Below are positions 16,354 through 24,474 of a stretch of 45,433 nucleotides of DNA, one piece after another. The position numbers and the translations under genes are program-made. Source of the DNA: Bacteroidales bacterium (GTDB lineage: Bacteria; Bacteroidota; Bacteroidia; Bacteroidales; F082); contig JAFWRA010000010.1 of the NCBI GenBank assembly GCA_017508895.1, positions 1 through 45,433 of the forward strand, given 5' to 3'. Positions within the stretch are counted from its first letter, which is position 1; every line of letters starts with the position of its first letter. The notes under the pieces were generated by a model. It did not search any database. It worked only from the letters and a program-made list of their open reading frames with translations, and was not told the origin of the DNA.

Positions 16354-17220
16354 TTACAGCTGACTATAAGGAGGCGAGAAGGTATCGCCTAAGCTGACGT
16401 CGCCAGTGCTGAGGCCTTTCTTCAGCCAACGCGAGCGTTGGGCAGAAGTGCCGTGGTTGAAGGTCTCAGGCATGGTGCGACCGTAAGCCTGCTTTTGCAA
16501 GTAGTCGTCACCAATTTTTGCAGCAGCATTGAGGGCTTCCTCAATATCACCGTCTTCCAACGAGCCGAACATCTTGTTGTCGTTGTAAGCCCAAACGCCT
16601 GCAAAAAAGTCGGCCTGCAACTCAAGACGTACACTGATTTCATTTGATTGTTTTGTGTCGCGGCCATATTGCGCCATCTGTTGGTGCGCCTGACCCAAGA
16701 TGCCAAGCTGGTTCTGAACATGATGACCCACCTCATGGGCAATAACGTAGGCGTATGCAAAATCGCCATCGGCACCAATTTGTTTTCTCATGTTTTTGAA
16801 GAATTCCAAGTCGAGATAAACCGTTTCATCGGCAGAGCAATAGAACGGTCCACTTGCCGAAGTGGCATTGCCACAGCCCGAGTTGACGGCATCACTGAAG
16901 ATGACCATCTTGGGAGGTTGGTAGGTGCGTCCCATCTTCTGGAACTCTTTTGCCCACACGTCTTCGGTACCAGCGAGAATGCGCTTGCAGAAGGTCATAA
17001 GTTCCACATCGACTTCGCTGTAATCCTTGCCGTCTTCGACATATTCGGTGCTCGTACCTGGTTGCATTTGCTCCATGACAGCACTGGGGTCACCACCCAA
17101 TAAACTGATTATCAAATAAATAATAATACCGCCAATACCGATACCACCGGCTGCGGCAACAGTTCTTTTCCCTCTGCGGTCTTCCACATTGGTACTTTCT
17201 CTGCGTCCTTCTAATTTCAT
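16354..17220 (-). CDS. YpfJ-family neutral zinc metallopeptidase-like membrane protein
   Basis: 288 residues. A short cytoplasmic Arg-rich start (LEGRRESTNVEDRRGKRTVA) is followed by one membrane helix (about 23-42, GGIGIGGIIIYLIISLLGG) and a large outside domain. The zinc site is HEVGHH at 162-167 in YVIAHEVGHHVQNQLG; the third ligand is probably the Glu in RLELQADFFAG. SGCGNATSASGPFYCSADETVYLDL is characteristic of PF04228. The physiological substrate of YpfJ proteins is unknown. The protein is probably anchored in the inner membrane facing the periplasm. It stands alone, with its own promoter box. Confidence 0.9.
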   Translation of the reverse strand: MKLEGRRESTNVEDRRGKRTVAAAGGIGIGGIIIYLIISLLGGDPSAVMEQMQPGTSTEYVEDGKDYSEVDVELMTFCKRILAGTEDVWAKEFQKMGRTYQPPKMVIFSDAVNSGCGNATSASGPFYCSADETVYLDLEFFKNMRKQIGADGDFAYAYVIAHEVGHHVQNQLGILGQAHQQMAQYGRDTKQSNEISVRLELQADFFAGVWAYNDNKMFGSLEDGDIEEALNAAAKIGDDYLQKQAYGRTMPETFNHGTSAQRSRWLKKGLSTGDVSLGDTFSPPYSQL

Positions 17221-17251
17221 GATGATATAATTTTAAGGATTAATAATGGCA

Positions 17252-17259
17252 CAAAAATA
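17252..17259 (-). promoter_or_regulatory. Promoter of the ypfJ-like gene
   Basis: TATTTTTG on the minus strand, with a TTG about 19 bp further upstream (in TTGTTTTCAGG), fits the Bacteroidota -33/-7 arrangement. It lies about 32 bp before the ATG. Confidence 0.7.
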
Positions 17260-17300
17260 GGAAAAAACCTGAAAACAATTCCGTTTTTCCGAAAAATCCG

Positions 17301-17309
17301 TAATTTTGC
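17301..17309 (+). promoter_or_regulatory. -7 promoter box for the beta-grasp/nucleotidase pair
   Basis: TAATTTTGC matches TAnnTTTG and lies about 62 bp before the ATG at 17372. The leader between them contains AATCTTT-type short repeats (17333-17363). Confidence 0.66.
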
Positions 17310-17371
17310 CTATTTCTATATCATCTTCAAACTTTGAATCTTTGATTATAAATCTTTAAAATCCAAATCCC

Positions 17372-17566
17372 ATGAAAGCTTTCGTTAACGACACAGAAGT
17401 GCGCACCTATTATGGCGCCAAAGTGAAATCTGTAGTGCTCGCCTATTGCAGAGCCAACAACTTGCCGCTCAAATTGGACGACATCGAAGTAAAAGACGCC
17501 TACGGCAACGTCATCGACTTGGACGGTTCGCTGCGAGCCAATTCAAAAATCTTCGTCAAATTCTAA
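17372..17566 (+). CDS. Small beta-grasp-like protein of unknown function
   Basis: 64 residues with no signal peptide. The pattern is strand (KAFVND), strand (EVRTYYGAKV), helix (KSVVLAYCRANNLP), strand (DIEVKDAYGNVIDLDGSL) and a final strand (KIFVKF), which is the order expected for a ubiquitin-like beta-grasp fold; the DxxGxxxxxxGxL turn resembles that fold. It does not end in Gly-Gly, so a ThiS/MoaD-type carrier role is unlikely. Its stop codon is four bases before the ATG of the 5'-nucleotidase, so the two are almost certainly co-transcribed. I do not recognise the family, and the fold is an inference from the pattern only. Coding is supported by the promoter box, ATG start and tight spacing. 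Confidence 0.75.
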   Translation: MKAFVNDTEVRTYYGAKVKSVVLAYCRANNLPLKLDDIEVKDAYGNVIDLDGSLRANSKIFVKF

Positions 17567-17570
17567 GGCC

Positions 17571-19001
17571 ATGAAGAGACTGTCCAACATCCTTCTGGCA
17601 ACCTTGTTTGCCGTGCTTTTCCTTGCTGCATGCCAGCCTAAGGAGCAAAAAATCTATGTCGTTTCGACCAACGACATGCATGCCAACATTGACAACCTCC
17701 CGCAGATGGCTGCACTTATCGACAGCCTTCGTGTGTTGTATCCCGACCTGTTGTTGTTCGGTGCCGGCGACAACCGCTCTGGCAACCCCATCAACGACCG
17801 CTATGTCGAACCCTGCCGCCCCATGTACGAGCTGATGAATGCCATCGGCTTCGACCTGTCCACTTTCGGCAACCACGAGTGGGACGGCGGCCCCATCGCC
17901 TTGCGTAACGCTTTAGGCTGGGCCAAGTTCCCCTTTGTCTGCGCCAACGTCACCTTCGATGACACCTTACAGATGCCCAATGTCTATCCCTACAAGATTT
18001 TTGAACGTAACGGTTTGAAAATCGGCGTTATCGGGGGCATCCAAGTGGGCGAAAACGGTATCCCCGATTTTCACCCGAAGAATGCCGGAGGTTCGCATTT
18101 CCGTCCCTTCACTGAGGTATTGCCCGAGTATTTACCCCAACTCCGCAAGGAATGCAATGCGGTGTTTCTCCTCACCCATTATGGCTTTGAAGACGACATG
18201 GAGACTGCCGCCAAATTCCCGGAAATCGATGCTATCTTTGGCGGTCACTCCCACACCCGCGTGGCCGAAAAGCAACTCGTTGGCAACGTGATGGTCACCC
18301 AAGCCGAAGCTAAAGCCAAATACGTGACATTGAGCACTTTCACCTTTCGCAATGGCAAAATCGTAGACAAGGACATGCAGCTTCTTTCCGTCAAGGAATT
18401 CCCCAAACGCAATGAAAAAGTACTTGCCATGGTCAAGCAATACAACAGCGACCCGTATTTCTCGACCGTAATCGGCAACAACCTCACGCCTGTCAACAGC
18501 TACGAATCGCTCGGTTGCTTTATGACCGATGTCATCCGTTACATGACCGACTCCGAGATGGGCTTCCAAAACCCAGGTGGCGTGCGCTTCGACACCCTCT
18601 CCGTGCGCCCCGTGACCATCAAGGACATTGCCGCCCTCGACCCCTTCGATAACGAAATCATTCGCTTCACCTTGACTGGCAACGAAATCGTCAATCTGAT
18701 CAAGTGCTGCTTCACCACCGATGGCGGCCCCATCTATTGCTCAGGTTGCTCTTATAAATATAAGGTGAATGAAAACGGTGAGATGACCGACGTCAGCGTG
18801 ACTTTGGAAAACGGTAAGCCATTGGATATGAACGCCAAATACAACATCGTCATGAACAGCTATATGGCCTCGGTGTTCGACTTCGAACATGAGGACGATG
18901 GCGCAACCACCTTCCGCACCTCCAACGAACTGACCCTGGAATATCTGGCACAACATCCCGACATGAATTATGGAAACGTCTCTCGGGTAACGGAGGAATG
19001 A
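17571..19001 (+). CDS. 5'-nucleotidase/UshA-like metallophosphatase lipoprotein
   Basis: 476 residues. Lipoprotein signal MKRLSNILLATLFAVLFLAAC (lipobox LAAC). The N-terminal metallophosphatase domain (about 28-265) has the two-metal motifs STNDMHANI, FGAGDNRSG, FGNHEWDGG, LLTHYGFEDD and GGHSHTRV. The C-terminal 5'-nucleotidase domain (about 290-470) has SYESLGCFMTDVIRYMT, FQNPGGVR and DPFDNEIIRFTLTGNEI. The family hydrolyses nucleotides, UDP-sugars or related phosphate esters outside the cytoplasm for salvage. As a lipoprotein it is held at a membrane on the periplasmic or outer face. It follows the small beta-grasp-like gene by four bases. Confidence 0.93.
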   Translation: MKRLSNILLATLFAVLFLAACQPKEQKIYVVSTNDMHANIDNLPQMAALIDSLRVLYPDLLLFGAGDNRSGNPINDRYVEPCRPMYELMNAIGFDLSTFGNHEWDGGPIALRNALGWAKFPFVCANVTFDDTLQMPNVYPYKIFERNGLKIGVIGGIQVGENGIPDFHPKNAGGSHFRPFTEVLPEYLPQLRKECNAVFLLTHYGFEDDMETAAKFPEIDAIFGGHSHTRVAEKQLVGNVMVTQAEAKAKYVTLSTFTFRNGKIVDKDMQLLSVKEFPKRNEKVLAMVKQYNSDPYFSTVIGNNLTPVNSYESLGCFMTDVIRYMTDSEMGFQNPGGVRFDTLSVRPVTIKDIAALDPFDNEIIRFTLTGNEIVNLIKCCFTTDGGPIYCSGCSYKYKVNENGEMTDVSVTLENGKPLDMNAKYNIVMNSYMASVFDFEHEDDGATTFRTSNELTLEYLAQHPDMNYGNVSRVTEE

Positions 19002-19004
19002 TTT

Positions 19005-19020
19005 TTGGCACGATTTTGGT
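19005..19020 (+). promoter_or_regulatory. Possible sigma-54-type promoter
   Basis: TTGGCACGATTTTGGT begins four bases after the nucleotidase stop and 55 bp before the next gene's ATG. The -24 part (TTGGCACG) is a perfect match to the sigma-54 consensus; at the -12 position, exactly ten bases on, it has GT instead of GC. No good TAnnTTTG box is present in this gap. Confidence 0.4.
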
Positions 19021-19074
19021 AAAGTGATGCGTTGAACTACAAAACGAAGTCTAACCCTATAAAAAATCACCACT

Positions 19075-20253
19075 ATGAAAGCCAAGAACATCCTGATGAG
19101 CATCCTATTGGTAATGGGATCCATCGCAGCAAAAGCAGCCGGTTATCCACCCGAACTCGCCTTGGTCTCACAGCCCGTGATGGTGTATAACTACAACTCT
19201 ATCACGGTCTACTACGACGTGGAGAACATCGGCGACTACACCTATAGGGGTTACGTCTCCCTTTATCTCGACCCCGACTATGGCTACAACTATGCCGAGA
19301 AATACGTCAGAGTGTATCCTGGTCGCATCAAGAGAATCGCCATCGACATCCCGATGCACCGCATCGACAGAAGACGTGCCTTTACCATCATGCCTTACTA
19401 CGAGCTTGGCGATGAGCTCTACAGCTTCACCACCTTCGAATACTTTGACCCCATCAGCTTCTACTGGGATGGGCCGCGCACCGAGCGCTGGGTGGTCATC
19501 ACCGTACCTCCTCGCCCGCACTACTACCACCGTCCTGGCACCTATCGCTACTACTATGACGGCTACCGTCCGCCGATGCCCCCTCCCGGACACGGTCCCG
19601 GAATGCCCCCGCCGATGAATCCTAAGTACCACACCTATGGTTACCACTACAACAACGGCGGTTATCCTGCGACTCACAACGAGTGGACGGAACCCGCGCC
19701 TGGCAACAATGAGCCCGCCCCTTCAGCCACGGTCAGACCGAAAGCCAACGGAGGCAGCATGAGCTCGGGAAGCTACAACAGCGGTACTTCATCGACAGGC
19801 TCTGGAAACAGCGGCTCAGTATCCGGAAGCAATGGAGGCTCGAATAGCCGCCGCCCGAAAGTCGACAACGGGTCTACGACAGGCTCAACTTCAGGCCACA
19901 ACTCAAGTGGTACCAGTTCGTCAAGCGGACGCACCGGCAACGGCACCAGCACCCGCCCGAACACCAACAGCAGCTCAAGCGGTCGCACGGGAACGACAGG
20001 CTCCTCAAGCGGACGAGTGAACAACTCGAACGACAACAGTCGCCCCAGCGGCACTAGCGGAAGCTCAAGCGGCAGAGTGAACAACTCCAGCAGCAACACC
20101 CGCAGCAGTGGCACCAGTGGAAGCTCAAGCAGCCGGGTCGGCAACAGCAACAGTGGCAACACGCGCAGCAGCGGTAACAGCTCATCAAACAGCAGCTCTA
20201 CCAGAAGCTCAAGCTCCAACAGCCGCAGTGGCTCAGGCAACGGACGCAGATAA
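19075..20253 (+). CDS. Envelope protein with Ser/Gly/Asn/Arg-rich tail
   Basis: 392 residues. Signal peptide MKAKNILMSILLVMGSIAAKA. Residues 24-130 form an aromatic-rich beta domain that looks like a CARDB/Ig sandwich (VYYDVENIGDYTYRGYVSLY). A Tyr/Pro/His segment (RPPMPPPGHGPGMPPPMNP) follows. From about residue 225 to the end the chain is almost only Ser, Gly, Asn, Thr and Arg, with repeats such as SGTSGSSSGRVNNS. This tail carries many positive and no negative charges except near its start, so it should be disordered and may bind cell wall, LPS or nucleic acid, or be glycosylated. No T9SS tail and no known family. The upstream gap carries a sigma-54-like site. Confidence 0.82.
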   Translation: MKAKNILMSILLVMGSIAAKAAGYPPELALVSQPVMVYNYNSITVYYDVENIGDYTYRGYVSLYLDPDYGYNYAEKYVRVYPGRIKRIAIDIPMHRIDRRRAFTIMPYYELGDELYSFTTFEYFDPISFYWDGPRTERWVVITVPPRPHYYHRPGTYRYYYDGYRPPMPPPGHGPGMPPPMNPKYHTYGYHYNNGGYPATHNEWTEPAPGNNEPAPSATVRPKANGGSMSSGSYNSGTSSTGSGNSGSVSGSNGGSNSRRPKVDNGSTTGSTSGHNSSGTSSSSGRTGNGTSTRPNTNSSSSGRTGTTGSSSGRVNNSNDNSRPSGTSGSSSGRVNNSSSNTRSSGTSGSSSSRVGNSNSGNTRSSGNSSSNSSSTRSSSSNSRSGSGNGRR

Positions 20254-20282
20254 CCAAACAAGAACAAATGATACGGATAAAA

Positions 20283-20312
20283 AGAGGGTGTGCCAATACT
20301 GACACACCCTCT
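20283..20312. terminator. Bidirectional terminator hairpin
   Basis: AGAGGGTGTG (20283-20292) pairs perfectly with CACACCCTCT (20303-20312) around a ten-base loop. It lies between the convergent envelope-protein and RNR genes, with an A-run on its left that gives a T-run for the RNR transcript. Confidence 0.82.
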
Positions 20313-20353
20313 CGCCATTATGAAGATAAAAAAACAACTGTTTTCATACTGGT

Positions 20354-23137
20354 TTACCCACACTTGGAATATCCGCAGTTACGGCAATGCTTGCAGCCGT
20401 CCTCAAAGACGAGCTTCTCGCCGCAGGTGGGGCATTTTTCTTTCTCATCGACCATGCCGTCAGGAACGTACTTCTTCAAGGCTCGTGCTATGCCATTCTT
20501 CCAAGTGTTGATACTTTCTTCCTCCACGTTGAGATTCTGAACCAATTCAATCACATATTGGATGGGCATACCATGACGCAGAATACCTGAAATCAGCTTG
20601 GCATAATTCCAATACTCCTTGTCAAATGAGCGCGACAGGCCTTGCATCATCACATCATAACCGTCTTTATCAGTGTAACGGAAGTCATAACGCGTGGCTT
20701 CACCTTTAATCTTTTCCTTGATAATCACGCCTTTCTCAACGTATGGCGGCAAGAAAAAGTCTTCGGCTTTGCCCAAGAAAATTTCGTAAGGTTTGCCATG
20801 CAGTTTGCCGACGAAAGCAATCCATTTCTCGTAGTTGTTTTGGAAACGGACCACATCACACTCCAACTCTTTAGGTCTGGGCGGGGCGGAGTTTTCGTGA
20901 ATATCGTCAGGGCGAGCACCGTCTTGAGCCTCCAACTTCTTCTCCTCTTTCTTCTCGTCCTTCGAGACCAACACACCATCGCGTGAACCATCGCGGTAGA
21001 TGGTCATGCCTTTGCAGCCGCTCTCCCAAGCTGTCATATAGATTTGACTGACAAGCTCCTCCGTTGTCTCCTTAGGCACGTTTACAGTAACACTGATGCT
21101 ATGGTCGACCCATTTCTGCATCGCGCCCTGCATCCTTACTTTGTTCACCCAATCGATGTCGTTGGCAGTAGCCTTGTAATAAGGCGACTTGGCGATGACT
21201 GCGTTGAGCTTCTCATCGTCATATTGCAGCACCTCATCCACATTGTAGCCGTTCACCTCAAGCCATGTGATGAACTTATGGTGGAACACATTGTATTCCT
21301 CAAACGAGTTACCCGTCACGTCGGTGAAGGTGACATGGACATCCTTGTCGTTGGCGTTCACCTTGCGGCGGCGCTTGTAAGCCACCATGAAGACGGGCTC
21401 GATGCCCGAGGTAGTCTGCGTACAGATACTGACGGTACCTGTCGGGGCGATAGTCAACATGGCGATATTGCGGCGACCTACGCGGCACATCTTTTGGTAA
21501 AGGTCTTCATCCAGGGCGCGCAGGCGCTTGATGAAGGGGTTGTTTTCCTCGCGCTTGGCATCGTACATCGGGAACTTGCCACGTTCTTCAGCCAAGTTGA
21601 CGGATGAACGGTAAGCGTTGTAAGCCAATAGTTTCTGTATCTCAGTAGAGAAGGCAATGGCTTCGTCGGAAGCATATCGTTTGCCCAAAGCGGCCAGCAT
21701 GTCACCCTCGGCAGTGATACCGATACCCGTGCGACGACCTTGCAGACACTTCTCCTTGATGTTCTTCCACAGGTTGACCTCAGTGCGTTTCACCTCGTCG
21801 TCCTCGGGGTCAGAGGCAATTTTGGCCAAAATGGTGTCCACCTTCTCTATTTCAAGGTCAACGATGTCGTCCATCATGCGCTGAGCGATAGCCACATGCT
21901 TCGAGAACAGTTGGTGGTTGAAGCGAGCTTCAGGCGTAAAAGGATGGTCAACATAACTGTAGAGATTGATAGCCAACAAACGGCAACTGTCGTAGGCGCA
22001 GAGCGGAATCTCTCCGCAGGGGTTGGTGCTCAACGTCTTGAAACCGAGGTCGGCATAGCAATCGGGGATGGACTCGCGGATGATGGTGTCCCAGAACATC
22101 ACACCAGGTTCTGCCGACTTCCATGCATTGTGGATGATTTTGTTCCACAATGCTCGGGCATCAATCTCTTTAGTGTATTTCGGTGTCGGGGAATCAATAG
22201 GATATTGTTGAATGAAAGGCTTGCCTTCTTTGACGCACTGCATGAACTCATCAGTGAGACGCACCGACACATTGGCGTTGGTGATGCGGCCCTCCGTCAT
22301 CTTGGCATCGATGAAAGCTTCCGAATCGGGGTGTTTGATGCTAATGCTCATCATCAAGGCACCGCGTCGACCATCCTGAGCGACTTCCTTCGTTGAGTTG
22401 GAAAAGCGCTCCATGAAGGGAACGACACCTGTGGAAGTCAAGGCACAGTTCTTGACCGGGCTGCCTGCGGGACGGATATGTGACAGGTCGTGACCCACAC
22501 CACCACGGCGTTTCATCAGTTGCACCTGCTCTTGGTCGGTCTTCATGATGCCACCGTATGAGTCGGAGTTGCCGTTGTTGCCTATGACAAAGCAGTTCGA
22601 CAAGGAAGAAATCTGGAAAGAGTTGCCTATGCCAGCCATGGGACTGCCCTGAGGCACGATGTAACGGAAGTCCTTCAACACCTCATAAATATCCTCTTCC
22701 TTCATCGGGTTGGGATAACGCCGTTCGATGCGGGCAATCTCGCGGGCGATACGATGGTGCATCTCATCGGGAGTAAGCTCGTATGTGTTGCCATCGCTGT
22801 CCTTCAGAGCGTATTTGTTGGCCCACACGTCACCCGCCAAGGCATCACCATGGAAATACTCCTTGGCAGCGGCTTTTACCTCCTCAATAGGATGGGCATG
22901 GTATTCAATCGTCGGCTTTTCTTCGGCAACAGACTCTTTCTGCACCTCTTGAGGCTCGGCTTTGTCAACCACTTGCACCTCGTCCTGACGTTCGATCTGT
23001 TCCACGGCAAAAGTGGCGTTTTTCCGCGATTCGATGATCTTGTCGTATGGATTGGCTTCCGGTTGAACAAGCTGCACTTCCTCAAGGCTGCTAAACAAGT
23101 CTCCCTCAAATTCCTTTTGAGTATGATTTGATTTCAT
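20354..23137 (-). CDS. nrdJ: Adenosylcobalamin-dependent (class II) ribonucleotide reductase
   Basis: 927 residues from ATG at 23135-23137; the longer frame to 23197 would start upstream of the likely transcript start. Residues 1-80 are an acidic, low-complexity extension. The catalytic barrel has Cys182 in SLSNCFVIGN and the finger-loop radical Cys374 in STNPCGEIPLC, with Asn372 and Glu376, and Cys385 as the probable partner of Cys182. Additional motifs are RRGGVGHDLSHIRPAGSPV and IAPTGTVSICTQTTSGIEP. The C-terminus is a zinc-ribbon-like tail (CPTCGEKLVFEDGCKHCRNC). The enzyme makes deoxynucleotides with B12 and works with or without oxygen. No cobalamin riboswitch is seen upstream. It ends at the bidirectional hairpin. 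Confidence 0.95.
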   Translation of the reverse strand: MKSNHTQKEFEGDLFSSLEEVQLVQPEANPYDKIIESRKNATFAVEQIERQDEVQVVDKAEPQEVQKESVAEEKPTIEYHAHPIEEVKAAAKEYFHGDALAGDVWANKYALKDSDGNTYELTPDEMHHRIAREIARIERRYPNPMKEEDIYEVLKDFRYIVPQGSPMAGIGNSFQISSLSNCFVIGNNGNSDSYGGIMKTDQEQVQLMKRRGGVGHDLSHIRPAGSPVKNCALTSTGVVPFMERFSNSTKEVAQDGRRGALMMSISIKHPDSEAFIDAKMTEGRITNANVSVRLTDEFMQCVKEGKPFIQQYPIDSPTPKYTKEIDARALWNKIIHNAWKSAEPGVMFWDTIIRESIPDCYADLGFKTLSTNPCGEIPLCAYDSCRLLAINLYSYVDHPFTPEARFNHQLFSKHVAIAQRMMDDIVDLEIEKVDTILAKIASDPEDDEVKRTEVNLWKNIKEKCLQGRRTGIGITAEGDMLAALGKRYASDEAIAFSTEIQKLLAYNAYRSSVNLAEERGKFPMYDAKREENNPFIKRLRALDEDLYQKMCRVGRRNIAMLTIAPTGTVSICTQTTSGIEPVFMVAYKRRRKVNANDKDVHVTFTDVTGNSFEEYNVFHHKFITWLEVNGYNVDEVLQYDDEKLNAVIAKSPYYKATANDIDWVNKVRMQGAMQKWVDHSISVTVNVPKETTEELVSQIYMTAWESGCKGMTIYRDGSRDGVLVSKDEKKEEKKLEAQDGARPDDIHENSAPPRPKELECDVVRFQNNYEKWIAFVGKLHGKPYEIFLGKAEDFFLPPYVEKGVIIKEKIKGEATRYDFRYTDKDGYDVMMQGLSRSFDKEYWNYAKLISGILRHGMPIQYVIELVQNLNVEEESINTWKNGIARALKKYVPDGMVDEKEKCPTCGEKLVFEDGCKHCRNCGYSKCG

Positions 23138-23200
23138 CTTCCTAATAATTATTGAGTTACAAGCAAAAGCAACAAAATTCCACTCGTCCTTTTTCAACTT

Positions 23201-23209
23201 GCGAAATTA
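23201..23209 (-). promoter_or_regulatory. -7-like box for nrdJ
   Basis: TAATTTCGC on the minus strand, a one-base variant of TAnnTTTG, about 64 bp before the ATG. The same variant precedes the exosortase-like gene at 25080-25088. Confidence 0.5.
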
Positions 23210-23258
23210 GCAAAGAAAGAGGTATCCCGCCTGAAAAAATCGCTTTCTCGGACAGTTA

Positions 23259-23283
23259 TTTATCAACAATTGCTGTTGATAAA
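23259..23283. promoter_or_regulatory. Palindrome upstream of nrdJ, possible operator
   Basis: TTTATCAACA (23259-23268) and TGTTGATAAA (23274-23283) form a perfect ten-base inverted repeat with loop ATTGC, about 50 bp upstream of the nrdJ -7 box. Each half is one base from a DnaA box (TTATCCACA). The plus strand continues in T-runs, so a terminator-like role cannot be excluded, but no plus-strand gene ends here. Confidence 0.45.
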
Positions 23284-23338
23284 TTTTTCCTTTTTGATAG
23301 TCAAAAGGATATGGAAAAACAACAAATAATGGCACGCT

Positions 23339-23367
23339 GTAGGGACGTTTTTTTTAAACATCTCTAC
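23339..23367 (-). terminator. Weak hairpin after the ROK gene
   Basis: GTAGAGATGTTT and AAACGTCCCTAC on the minus strand pair with one mismatch and one G-U pair, starting ten bases after the ROK stop. There is no following T-run, so it is a weak terminator or an mRNA 3' stabiliser. Confidence 0.35.
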
Positions 23368-23376
23368 ATGAGGATA

Positions 23377-24474
23377 TCAGTTTTTCAGCTGTTCCATGGC
23401 AAAGGCATACGCGCCAATAGCCACTGCTGATGATGTGCCGAGTTTGGTAATGCCAACACCGACGCGCTTGGTCGGGTCATACCATACCGACTGTTCACTG
23501 AAGGGTACTTTGACCATCTTTCCCGACTTTTCGGTGAAGCGAATCATGTCCTGTGCATCCATTAGGTTATAAGCTTCTGTCTCCATTCGGCTGAATGAGT
23601 GACCATCCTTGAGGCCAGTAAAGGGCTCGTTCATCTTTTTGATTAGCATGGGCATGAAGACAGGCCAAGCTCCTGACAGACCACCGCCGATGACGATGAT
23701 GCCATCGATGAGCGAAATGGCGTTGGCCAACACATCGGCCAAGGCTGCGGCCATTTCATTCCACGACTTCAAGGCTGCTTCCTTGTCGCCAGGCAGCTGT
23801 CCCATAGCTATCTTGTAGATGTCGTAGGGATGCGGTGTTTTGTCGAACTCGATACCAGCCTCACGGCCATACACGCGGCGCACGGCTCGGATGCTGATGC
23901 TGTCTTCGGCACTGGTGGTGGGGTAGAGCGGGTTGCGGTGACGGTTGATTTCACCGCCTGCCGAGTTGTCGCCGTTGAGCAACACCTTATTAATAACTAT
24001 GCCACCGCCAAAACCCGTGCCGATGGTGACGCCTAACAGGTTCTTGTAGCGTTTCGGGTTGCGTTGCTGCTCAAGCAGTTTGTTCACTTCGGGCAGCAAG
24101 CCGTTTAGGGCTTCGCCGTAAGCAAACAGGTCGCCGTCGTTGTTGATGTAGACGGGCACATGGAATTCGTTCTCGAGCATGGCTTTCAGCGGCACTCCGC
24201 CTTGGAATGTGGGCAGGTTCTCCAAGTCGCCGATGATGCCGTTGGGATAATCGGCGGGACCAGGGAAGCAGAAGCTGATGGCTGCCGCCTTGGCACCACA
24301 GCGAGTCTCACATTCATGAAAGCCCGTGATGAGTTTCTGAAGCACTTCTTCCAGCGTGGGCGCTGCCGAAGGAATGGTGAAAGGTTCGATGATTTCGCGC
24401 CAGTCTTGCACGGCCGAAAACTTGAAGCCCGTGCCGCCAGCGTCGAGGATGAAGATGATAGGATTGTTATTCAT
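23377..24474 (-). CDS. ROK-family sugar kinase
   Basis: 365 residues of the actin-like ATPase fold: FILDAGGTGFKFSAV (phosphate-1), VYINNDGDLFAYGEAL (with the catalytic-type Asp), GVTIGTGFGGGIVI (phosphate-2), AGGEINRHRNP, and IIVIGGGLSGAWPVFM (adenosine motif). The ROK zinc signature CxCGxxGCxE is absent, although its neighbouring GGEINR block is kept. There is no DNA-binding N-terminus, so it is an enzyme, not an NagC-like repressor. The substrate is probably a hexose or N-acetylhexosamine. The ATG overlaps the stop of the exosortase-like gene in ATGAATAA, so both come from one transcript; a functional link is not obvious. Confidence 0.88.
   Translation of the reverse strand: MNNNPIIFILDAGGTGFKFSAVQDWREIIEPFTIPSAAPTLEEVLQKLITGFHECETRCGAKAAAISFCFPGPADYPNGIIGDLENLPTFQGGVPLKAMLENEFHVPVYINNDGDLFAYGEALNGLLPEVNKLLEQQRNPKRYKNLLGVTIGTGFGGGIVINKVLLNGDNSAGGEINRHRNPLYPTTSAEDSISIRAVRRVYGREAGIEFDKTPHPYDIYKIAMGQLPGDKEAALKSWNEMAAALADVLANAISLIDGIIVIGGGLSGAWPVFMPMLIKKMNEPFTGLKDGHSFSRMETEAYNLMDAQDMIRFTEKSGKMVKVPFSEQSVWYDPTKRVGVGITKLGTSSAVAIGAYAFAMEQLKN

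Noticed and set aside
17372..17566. ThiS or MoaD sulphur carrier
   Set aside because: The C-terminus is KIFVKF, without Gly-Gly, and no thiamine or molybdopterin gene is near.
23138..23376. Cobalamin riboswitch upstream of the B12-dependent RNR
   Set aside because: The 239-bp gap is AT-rich and shows no B12-box or multi-branched fold; the probable leader is only about 60 nt.
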